DNA from: an uncultured Collinsella sp.
GTDB taxonomy: Bacteria > Actinomycetota > Coriobacteriia > Coriobacteriales > Coriobacteriaceae
NCBI GenBank assembly: GCA_958350755.1
Contig: CATWID010000005.1
Span: 6,317-70,316, forward strand
DNA length: 64,000 bases
Direction: 5' to 3'
Shown: piece after piece, positions 18,343 through 27,605 of the stretch
Layout: every line of letters starts with the position of its first letter
Numbering within the stretch: the first letter of the stretch is position 1
Notes under the pieces: generated by a model
Database searches by the model: none
What the model was told of the DNA's origin: nothing
What the model saw: the letters and a program-made list of their open reading frames with translations, nothing else
Translations under genes and position numbers: made by a program

Positions 18343-18879
18343 TTACTTGCGGACGACCTTGACGATGGCATCGCCGGCGGCGACGGCGGACTCAGCCTCG
18401 ACGGCGAGCTCGACATCGGCAAACTCGGCGGTGTTGGACACGGCCACGACGACGCAGTCCTTGTAACCGGCAGCGGCGATCTTGGCGCGGTCGATCTTGA
18501 GCATGGGTTGGCCAGCCTTGACGACATCGTCGGCCTTGACGAAGCCCTCGAAGCCGTCGCCGTTCATGTTGACAGTATCGACACCAACGTGCACCAGAAC
18601 CTCGATGCCGCTATCGGACTGCAGGCCCACGGCGTGACCCATGGTGACGGTCACCTTGCCGTCGCAGGGAGCGTAGACCAGATCGTCCTCGGGCCACACG
18701 GCGCAGCCCTTGCCCAGGACCTCGCCGCCAAAGACGGGATCGGGCACGTCGGCCATCTTGATGACCTTGCCCTTGACGGGCGAGCACAGCACGTCGGCGC
18801 CGGCAGAAGCAGAGATGGAAGACGGAGCAGCGGCAGTCGCGGGCTCAGCCTTCTTCTTGAACATGTCAAACAGACCCAT
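18343..18879 (-). CDS. crr: Stand-alone PTS EIIA, glucose (Crr) family
   Basis: A 178-residue soluble EIIA-Glc. The two active-site histidines are His82 (VTMGHAVGL) and His97 (VLVHVGVDTV), with normal 15-residue spacing. A short Lys-rich and Ala/Pro-rich N-terminal tail (FKKKAEPATAAAP) precedes the barrel. Start at 18879 behind GAGGAG. The two EIIBC permeases at 32088 and 49931 lack an EIIA domain, so this protein is a good candidate for phosphorylating them. It has its own terminator and stands alone. Confidence 0.93.
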   Translation of the reverse strand: MGLFDMFKKKAEPATAAAPSSISASAGADVLCSPVKGKVIKMADVPDPVFGGEVLGKGCAVWPEDDLVYAPCDGKVTVTMGHAVGLQSDSGIEVLVHVGVDTVNMNGDGFEGFVKADDVVKAGQPMLKIDRAKIAAAGYKDCVVVAVSNTAEFADVELAVEAESAVAAGDAIVKVVRK

Positions 18880-19019
18880 ACGTTTTCTCCTCTTGATTAA
18901 GCGCAACGTTGTGCGCATGCCTATGGTGATTATAGTGCCAAATGGTTCAAATGCTAAGGTGGGGACTCGAATCGCGAGCCCATCCCAACGCTTTTCCCCG
19001 GTGGCACTCATATTGTCGA

Positions 19020-21628
<2,609 letters not shown>

Positions 21629-21742
21629 GGCTTGCCAATCGTTGATTTGGTCATAGTTCGTCGTGATTCAGATATTAGCAGAACGCGCCGACGCGTCCAT
21701 AATCTGTGCTATGCAGCAGATCGATCGAGCCAAGGAGGATAC

Positions 21743-24334
21743 ATGACCGCGCACTATCAGCAGGTGCTCGAGGGTACATACGACAACCATGTGCTTCCGT
21801 TTTTGTGGATGAAGGGCGAGAGCCATAAGACCATTGCCGAGTATCTGGAAAAGATCGCCGGCGCCGACATCCACGAGGTCTGTCTCGAAAGCCGCCCACA
21901 CCCCGATTTTTGCGGCGAGGGCTGGTGGCGCGACTTGCGCTTTGTCATTGACGAGTGCAGGCAGCTAGGCCTTAAGCTCTGGATCTTGGACGACGCGCAC
22001 TTCCCCACGGGCTTTGCCAACGGCGCCGTCAAGGAGGCCGTGCCCGAGCTCCGCAAGATCGTGCTCACGCACCGCACGTTCGACATCGTGGGCCCCACGT
22101 CCGCCGCGAGCATCGCGCTCGCCAACATGCTCGACAAAACGGAGCGCTTCCACGGCGTGACATTTATGCAGGACGGCAGCCCCGTCGACGTCGCTTACCG
22201 AGTAATCGACGATGCAGACGGCAACCCCAGCCGCCTGGTCTTCGATGCACCTGCGGGCCTCACGCAGGCATGCGTGATGTTCACGAGCGGCAAGACCTCC
22301 TACAACGAGGACTACATCAATATGGTCGACCGCGCCTCGGTGGCGCAGCTCATCGATGCTGTCTACGAGCCGCATTTTGAGCATCTGGGCGATGAGTTTG
22401 GCAAGACGATCCTGGGCTTTTTCTCCGATGAGCCCGGATTTGCCAACGAGAAGGGCACCACGGGCCCCGATGGCATCTCGGACACGCTCATCGGCAAGGC
22501 CACCGCGCCCCTACCCTGGTCGGCCGAGCTTGAGCGTCGCCTACGCGCGGCACTGGGCGAGCGCTACCTGGCCGAGCTCCCGCACCTGTGGGACCGCGAG
22601 CCGGCCGGCGCGCACGTACGCCACGTCTATATGGACATCGCGAGCACCCTCTATAAGGAGTGCTTCTGCGACCAGCTCGGAGACTGGTGCCGCGCGCGCG
22701 GCGTGCAGTACATCGGCCACGTTATCGAGGACAAGGACTGCCACGCGCGCCTGGGCGTGGGCGCCGGGCACTACTTCCGCGCCGTGGGCGGTCAGGACAT
22801 GGCGGGCGTCGACATCGTGATCAACCAGCTGGTACCCGGCATGGACCGCGGCCTTCACAGCTACGGACGCGGCGTGTGGGACCTCGAGTTCTATAACTAC
22901 GTGCTGCCCAAGCTGGGCTCCTCGGCAGCACACCTCGATCCCAAAAAGCAGGGGCGCTGCATGGCCGAGGTCTTTGGCGCATTTGGATGGCACGAAGGCC
23001 TACGCGAGATGAAGTGGATCGCCGATCATTTTTTGGTGCGCGGCGTCAATTGGTTTGTGCCGCATGCCTTTAGCATGGCCGCCTTCCCCGACTGGGACTG
23101 CCCGCCGCATTTCTATGCGCATGGCCAAAACCCCCAGTTTGCACACTTTGGGCAGCTCATGAGCTACATGAACCGTACGGCGAGCCTGCTGAGCGGCGGG
23201 CGCGCAACGACCCCGGTGGCGCTTCTCTACCATGCGGACGCCGAGTGGACAGGCGAGGCGAACTTTATGCAGCATGCCGCCTCCGAGCTTATGCGCGCGC
23301 AGGTCGACTTTGACATCGTGCCGGCAGAGGCATTTGAGGACGCAGGGCGCTATGCCGTTGAAATTGCCGCAGACGGTAGCGGCTTTGGCGTGAACGGCCA
23401 GGCATACCGCTGCCTGGTGATGCCCGGAGCCGAGTTTGTCGGCGGAGCCGTGCTCGACTTTGCCGCGCGCGCCGCAGCCGCAGGTGTTGCCGTGTACGCG
23501 CTGGATGAGTTGCCGAGCAAGCGCTACGACGGTGATATTGCAGCCCGCGAGGGCTTTGCCTCCGTGGATGCAGCCGCGGTCGCCGGCATCAAGCTCCTGG
23601 CAACCGCCGAGCTCGCAGGCACGCTTGCCGACGCCGGTATGCAGACCGTGGTTTGTGCCGAGTCCCAGCCCTGGCTGCGCGCACTGCGCTACGAGCGGGC
23701 GGGCGAGACCTATCTGATGCTCGTCAACGAGCATCCCAAGCAGGGTATCTCCACTCAGATTGCGCTTGCCGACGGCATACCCGTTGCAGGCGCGCGCCTC
23801 GACCTGCTCAACGGCACCGATCCCGCCGCCTTTGACGGCACGCTCGAGCTGGCTCCCTACGAGAGCTGCATCGTGGTCCTTGGGGCTACAGGTTCCGCCG
23901 GCGCGGCAACTGCTGGAGACGAAGCCACATGCGTCGACGGGCCCTGGGCGGTTGCCTTCTCTGCCCCTGGTACCGATGCCTTTGGCGAGTCTGTTGAGCT
24001 TGCAGACCTGCACGACCTTTCCTCGGCCGAGTTCCCCGGCAAGGCCGGCACGTTCCGCTACCAGGCCTCCTTTGTCCTGGGCGAAGCGGCCAGCCGCGCT
24101 GTCATCGACCTTGGGGAGGTCTTTGAGACCGCAACCGTCACCCTCGACGGCAAATCCCTCGGCACCCGCATCTGTCCGCCTTACCGCTTTGAGGCCGCCG
24201 CACTTTTAGCCGGTGAGCACGCGCTCACGATTGACATCATCAACACCCTCGACCACGCCGTCCCCGACGTGTTCGGCATGACCGAGCCCTCCGAGCCCAG
24301 CGGTCTCTTGGGGCCCGTACGCGTGCTCGGGTAA
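21743..24334 (+). CDS. Large glycoside hydrolase, GH106-like (possible alpha-L-rhamnosidase)
   Basis: An 863-residue cytoplasmic enzyme without a signal peptide. The N-terminal two-thirds look like a TIM barrel of the GH106 type: HVLPFLWMKGE, a VCLESRPHPDF strand, KLWILDDAHFPTGFANG and the acidic motif GFFSDEPGF. After about residue 560 come beta-sandwich regions, ending in a galactose-binding-like domain (RYQASFVLGEAASRAVIDLG). The start at 21743 follows AAGGAGG; a long open frame upstream lacks a start signal and overlaps the AraC gene. GH106 members release terminal L-rhamnose. The assignment is by motif order only; a distant GH2-clan enzyme is an alternative. Confidence 0.7.
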   Translation: MTAHYQQVLEGTYDNHVLPFLWMKGESHKTIAEYLEKIAGADIHEVCLESRPHPDFCGEGWWRDLRFVIDECRQLGLKLWILDDAHFPTGFANGAVKEAVPELRKIVLTHRTFDIVGPTSAASIALANMLDKTERFHGVTFMQDGSPVDVAYRVIDDADGNPSRLVFDAPAGLTQACVMFTSGKTSYNEDYINMVDRASVAQLIDAVYEPHFEHLGDEFGKTILGFFSDEPGFANEKGTTGPDGISDTLIGKATAPLPWSAELERRLRAALGERYLAELPHLWDREPAGAHVRHVYMDIASTLYKECFCDQLGDWCRARGVQYIGHVIEDKDCHARLGVGAGHYFRAVGGQDMAGVDIVINQLVPGMDRGLHSYGRGVWDLEFYNYVLPKLGSSAAHLDPKKQGRCMAEVFGAFGWHEGLREMKWIADHFLVRGVNWFVPHAFSMAAFPDWDCPPHFYAHGQNPQFAHFGQLMSYMNRTASLLSGGRATTPVALLYHADAEWTGEANFMQHAASELMRAQVDFDIVPAEAFEDAGRYAVEIAADGSGFGVNGQAYRCLVMPGAEFVGGAVLDFAARAAAAGVAVYALDELPSKRYDGDIAAREGFASVDAAAVAGIKLLATAELAGTLADAGMQTVVCAESQPWLRALRYERAGETYLMLVNEHPKQGISTQIALADGIPVAGARLDLLNGTDPAAFDGTLELAPYESCIVVLGATGSAGAATAGDEATCVDGPWAVAFSAPGTDAFGESVELADLHDLSSAEFPGKAGTFRYQASFVLGEAASRAVIDLGEVFETATVTLDGKSLGTRICPPYRFEAAALLAGEHALTIDIINTLDHAVPDVFGMTEPSEPSGLLGPVRVLG

Positions 24335-24500
24335 CGCCCCGGGCGCAAACGGCCCAACAAGGACAGCGCCCCTATGTTGAGCCCGCACAGCGTCGAGCGG
24401 TCCGTCGTTCATAGACCGGCGGACCAAAACTCCCAGCCAAGCCGAACGTTTTATTTATCGCTATGATTGGTTTATCGCGACGCAAACGCATAGGAGCCAT

Positions 24501-25355
24501 ATGGATATCAGGCGAAAGATCACGCAGGGCAAAAGCCTCACCCCCACCGAGCAACAACTTGGGCGAACGGCCCTCGCCATGGGCGAGGATGTGCGCGGGC
24601 TTTCCATTAAGGAATTTGCCGCGTGCGCCAACGTTTCGGTCGCGAGCGTGCACCGCTTTTGCAAAAAGCTCGGCCTCGAGGGATTCAAAGACCTCAAGGT
24701 CGAGCTCATCCGCCAGGCGACCGAGGCGGGCAACCGGCGCGACGTGGACATCAACTTTCCCTTCGATGCCACCTCCGCCCCTGCGCAGGTGATGGAGCGC
24801 ATGGAGGGGCTCTACCAGACCACCTTGGCCGAAACGCAGGAGCTGCTCGACCCTGCACAGCTCGACCACGCCGCCAAGCTCATCATGCGCGCCGGCACCG
24901 TGGACATCTACACGGGCTCGCATAACCTGTATCCAGCGGGAATGTTCCGCGATCGCCTGCTTTCCGCCGGCAAAAGCGCGACGTGCCACGACAGCGTCGA
25001 GGCGCAGGTGCGCACGGCGCTCGCCTCGGGTCCCGACCATGCGGCAATCGTCATCTCCTACAGCGGCCTTGCCCCCAACCTCAAGGAGATCTTGCCGATC
25101 CTTAGCAGTCGACATGTCCCGGTCATCGTCATCGGCACGCCGTACTGTGCCCGCATTCACCCCGGCTTTGCCGCCTATCTCACGGTAAGCGACCACGAGA
25201 GCATGACGCACCGCATCACGCAGTTCGCCAGCCATATCGCCGTGCAATACGTACTCGATTCGCTCTATAGCAGCTACTTTGCCAAAGATTACGCCCGCTG
25301 CTCCGAGTTCCTAGAGCGCTCGTTCCCCTACACCCGCCTGCCCGGACTCAAGTAG
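24501..25355 (+). CDS. RpiR/MurR-family regulator
   Basis: A 284-residue regulator with an N-terminal HTH_6 domain (1-77: ANVSVASVHRFCKKLGLEGFKDLK) and a C-terminal SIS sugar-phosphate-binding domain (about 125-250: AIVISYSGLAPNLKEIL). It senses a phosphosugar in the cytoplasm. It lies 166 bp downstream of the GH106-like gene on the same strand with its own TAGGAG ribosome-binding site, so it may control that locus together with the AraC protein. Confidence 0.9.
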   Translation: MDIRRKITQGKSLTPTEQQLGRTALAMGEDVRGLSIKEFAACANVSVASVHRFCKKLGLEGFKDLKVELIRQATEAGNRRDVDINFPFDATSAPAQVMERMEGLYQTTLAETQELLDPAQLDHAAKLIMRAGTVDIYTGSHNLYPAGMFRDRLLSAGKSATCHDSVEAQVRTALASGPDHAAIVISYSGLAPNLKEILPILSSRHVPVIVIGTPYCARIHPGFAAYLTVSDHESMTHRITQFASHIAVQYVLDSLYSSYFAKDYARCSEFLERSFPYTRLPGLK

Positions 25356-25359
25356 CGAC

Positions 25360-25457
25360 GAGTGTGGATTTTTGGACACTCAGATAACGAGCGTGGATAA
25401 TCTCCCACTTTGAGCCCGCACACAGGCCAAACCCGGGAGATTATCCACGCTCATTTT
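25360..25457. repeat. Dispersed palindromic repeat R1, copy A
   Basis: GAGCGTGGATAATCTCCC (25389-25406) pairs perfectly with 25435-25452. The loop carries ACTTTGAGCCC and CAGGCCAAA, shared with copies at 37210 and 46108. The left flank holds the conserved phrase GTGGATTTTTGGACACTC. It lies between convergent genes. Confidence 0.85.
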
Positions 25458-25497
25458 GGGTCCCCTGGGAACGCATGAGGAGGGCGGAAGACAGCCG

Positions 25498-26118
25498 TTA
25501 TTTGCGAGGCGTCAGCGACGTAAAGAGTCCGTGTTGGTTGCAGTAAAGATATATCCTGCCGCGCCCGGTAATATGGAAGCGCGGCTGCACCGATTGCTCT
25601 GGATAGAGCTTCTTAAAGCAGATGCCGTCCATAGTCGCATATGCCACAAAGCTAATGTAGTGATCCTTGGTCATGGGATGATCGAGCGTGACGTACCAAT
25701 CGTCCTCGATGCGCTCGATGGAAAAGGCGTGGTCCGCGTCCGGCTCTTCGGCCTCCTGGGGAAACATCGTGGAGCCACAGCAGCTAAAGCTGCCTTCTCC
25801 GAGCGCGTGCACAACGTTTCCGCAGATAGGGCAAACGTAAAAGACGCCTTTGAGCATATTGCCTGCACGGTTGGCGTTGGCCCGAATGTCACCAGCCAAA
25901 AGCTCGGCCACGCTTATGCCGAGTCTCTGGGCCAAAGGCTCAACGAGGGAAATGTCGGGAAGGCCGCGGCCGGATTCCCACTTGCTGACGGCTTTATCGG
26001 TCACGCCAAGGCTTTCCGCCAGGGCGCGCTGGGTGAGGCCGCGCTCTTCGCGCAGCTGCTTGATGGCATGCGCTGCCAAAAAAGTATGGGAGGCATTGGT
26101 TTGCCGTGTCTGGTTCAT
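25498..26118 (-). CDS. HTH-desulfoferrodoxin fusion (XRE domain plus superoxide-reductase-like domain)
   Basis: A 206-residue protein. Residues about 15-72 are an XRE-type HTH (IKQLREERGLTQRALAESLG, KAVSKWESGRGLP). Residues 93-206 match desulfoferrodoxin. A desulforedoxin-like center I has Cys96/99/113/114 (YVCPICGNVV, FSCCGSTM). The superoxide-reductase center II ligands are also kept: His130, His147 and His153 (DHPMTKDHYISF), Cys193 and His196 (YCNQHGLF). The 6-residue and 3-residue spacings equal those of known enzymes. ATG at 26118 preferred over 26175. It could be a redox-sensing repressor or a DNA-bound superoxide reductase. Confidence 0.85.
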   Translation of the reverse strand: MNQTRQTNASHTFLAAHAIKQLREERGLTQRALAESLGVTDKAVSKWESGRGLPDISLVEPLAQRLGISVAELLAGDIRANANRAGNMLKGVFYVCPICGNVVHALGEGSFSCCGSTMFPQEAEEPDADHAFSIERIEDDWYVTLDHPMTKDHYISFVAYATMDGICFKKLYPEQSVQPRFHITGRGRIYLYCNQHGLFTSLTPRK

Positions 26119-26346
26119 GGGCTGTCCAATCAAATTGAAGAAATGGAGTGAACCGGTTCGACAGTCAGTATCCATTTGAAGGCCAGGCTCGACAACCTAC
26201 GCTGCGTAGACATGCGCCAATCGAACGAGCGCGGATTTTTGGACGCTCATCCTGAGTAGTCATTTAAGAACGCCCCAATGACTACTCATTTATGTCTGTC
26301 CCCAATGACTACCAAGGCAACGCCGATGTTTTGGCAACGACAGCGA
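26119..26346. repeat. Intergenic repeat debris: partial R1 flank and two R2 hairpins
   Basis: No gene is visible. GAGCGCGGATTTTTGGACGC (26227-26246) matches the left flank of the R1 repeats but lacks the palindrome. It is followed by two R2-type hairpins, 26255-26286 (stem AGTAGTCATT/AATGACTACT) and 26284-26312, each with a loop close to the constant TTAAGNACGTCCCC sequence. Confidence 0.7.
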
Positions 26347-26486
26347 AAACCCGCCAGAGCGAGCAAGGTGCCTTGAAACGAGGCGGCATTGATCTTTCGA
26401 TCATGCCGCCGAAGTTGAAAGGCAGATTGCCGCTCTGGCGGGTTTGCAGCGTCGAGCCGTTACGCGGGTTGGTAAACCCGCGTAAC
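26347..26486 (-). ncRNA. Structured intergenic element, copy 3 (3' of pyrE)
   Basis: On the minus strand directly at the pyrE stop: P1 hairpin (26459-26486, 12-bp stem, loop TACC), linker CGACGCTGC (26446-26454), and perfect 15-bp P2 (26431-26445 with 26347-26361). Internal-loop strands are TGCCTTTCAA and TTTCAAGGCA (minus sense), and P3 is GGCGGCAT plus GATC stems (26382-26410, four-base loop). Relative to copy 2, P1 keeps the GTTACG/CGTAAC base but swaps the upper stem with compensating changes. Confidence 0.7.
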
Positions 26487-27169
26487 TACTCCCGAGCTCC
26501 GTACTGCTCGTAGTAGGCGTCGATAGCGGTCTTGAGCTCGTCGTCGATGACGACTTTGCCGTCGATCTCGTGGTTGTAGAGGGTCTCGACGACCTCGGCC
26601 ATGGAGACGATGCTCGCGACGGGGAAACCGTACTTGGCCTCGATCTCCTTCTGCGCGGTGGTCACGCCACCCTTGCCGACCTCCATGCGGTTGAGGGACA
26701 CAATCAGGCCCTTGATCTCGACATCGGCAGCAGCCTTGACCTTGGGATAGGTCTCGTCGATGGACTTACCGCTGGTGGTGACGTCCTCGACCATAATCAC
26801 GCGGTCGCCGTCCTGGGGCTCGTAGCCCAGCAGGTTGCCCTTGTCAGCGCCGTGGTCCTTGGCCTCCTTGCGATCGCAGCAGTACTTGACCTCCTTGCCG
26901 TACAACTCGTGGTAGGCAATTGCGGTCACGACGGCCAGCGGAATACCCTTGTAGGCCGGTCCAAACAGCACGTCAAAGTCGTCGCCATAGTTATCGTGGA
27001 TTGCCTGGGCGTAATACTCGCCCAGCTTCTTGAGCTGGTAGCCCGTCACGTAAGCGCCGGCATTCATAAAGAACGGGGACTGACGGCCGCTCTTGAGCGT
27101 AAAGCTGCCGAACTTAAGAACGTCGGACTCGACCATAAACTTGATGAACTCTTGCTTGTAAGCCTCCAT
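26486..27169 (-). CDS. pyrE: Orotate phosphoribosyltransferase
   Basis: A 227-residue enzyme of pyrimidine synthesis, making OMP from orotate and PRPP. It shows FTLKSGRQSPFFMNAG, the flexible loop KEAKDHGADKGNLLG and the PRPP-binding motif VIMVEDVTTSGKS. An AGAGGAG ribosome-binding site precedes the ATG. It stands alone, away from other pyr genes, and its stop codon overlaps the last base of the structured element's P1 hairpin. Confidence 0.95.
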   Translation of the reverse strand: MEAYKQEFIKFMVESDVLKFGSFTLKSGRQSPFFMNAGAYVTGYQLKKLGEYYAQAIHDNYGDDFDVLFGPAYKGIPLAVVTAIAYHELYGKEVKYCCDRKEAKDHGADKGNLLGYEPQDGDRVIMVEDVTTSGKSIDETYPKVKAAADVEIKGLIVSLNRMEVGKGGVTTAQKEIEAKYGFPVASIVSMAEVVETLYNHEIDGKVVIDDELKTAIDAYYEQYGARE

Positions 27170-27299
27170 GCGGGCTCCTCTCGTAATCGCGTACGTGCTC
27201 TTCAGTTTAGCGCAGGCGAGGCGTCGATGTGGGCGCGCTTTGAGGCCACGTCATTCTGTAAAGGCTTTGTCAGGGACAATGGTTTTCCGAACAATGAGG

Positions 27300-27360
27300 T
27301 TGACACGGCAAACCCCCTCATCAAGAATACGGGCGGATTAAAACGGGTGCGAGACACCCG
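27300..27360 (+). promoter_or_regulatory. Candidate promoter and 5' hairpin of the mgtA transcript
   Basis: TTGACA (27300-27305), a 17-bp spacer and AAGAAT (27323-27328) form a good sigma-70-type promoter, giving a start near 27335. The predicted RNA begins almost at once with a hairpin CGGGTG/CACCCG (27344-27360). About 270 nt of leader then precede the ATPase start. Confidence 0.55.
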
Positions 27361-27394
27361 AAGCGCGCCGCGCCCGGCCTTAAGGAGGTGTGCC

Positions 27395-27466
27395 ATGGAA
27401 GGCAGCCATAGTCGAAAAACCTGCATGTCGCCCTCGGCACGCCGCGAGGATTCCGCACACGCATAA
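27395..27466 (+). CDS. Putative 23-residue leader peptide upstream of mgtA
   Basis: ATG at 27395 is preceded by TAAGGAGGTG at ideal spacing, stronger than most ribosome-binding sites in the window. The frame encodes MEGSHSRKTCMSPSARREDS then AHA and a stop at 27464. It is Arg/Ser-rich, not Pro-rich like the enterobacterial MgtL. It lies between the candidate promoter and the P-type ATPase, so ribosome behaviour on it could influence downstream expression. No homologue known to me. Confidence 0.45.
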   Translation: MEGSHSRKTCMSPSARREDSAHA

Positions 27467-27487
27467 GCGCCACGAATCGATCGTCAA

Positions 27488-27524
27488 AACCACCACAAAG
27501 GTGCCTGTCGCCTTTGTGGTGGTT
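27488..27524 (+). repeat. AACCACCACAAAGG inverted repeat in the mgtA leader
   Basis: AACCACCACAAAGG (27488-27501) and CCTTTGTGGTGGTT (27511-27524) form a 14-bp stem with a nine-base loop. A close copy sits at 47880-47914, so it is a dispersed element, but here it lies between the leader peptide and the ATPase and could affect read-through. Confidence 0.75.
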
Positions 27525-27605
27525 CGAGAGCATGACGTGAGCGACATCTAGGTTTTTAAAGCACATACGACACGTACGCTAACTCCCTTTAACAAGGAGG
27601 ACCCT

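Noticed and set aside
24385..24425. Fifth copy of the structured element (ACAGCGTCGAGC next to a GGTCCGTCG hairpin)
   Set aside because: The linker and a P1-like hairpin are partly present, but no matching outer stem or conserved internal loop was found, and no minus-strand gene ends there.
24374..24466. 30-codon frame (MLSPHSVERS...) between the GH106-like and RpiR genes
   Set aside because: An AAGGA lies ten bases upstream, but the sequence has no conservation clue and overlaps a hairpin-rich stretch; too weak to annotate.
27330..27600. M-box or other magnesium riboswitch in the mgtA leader
   Set aside because: I could not find the conserved M-box core motifs; the leader is better described by its hairpins and short reading frame.
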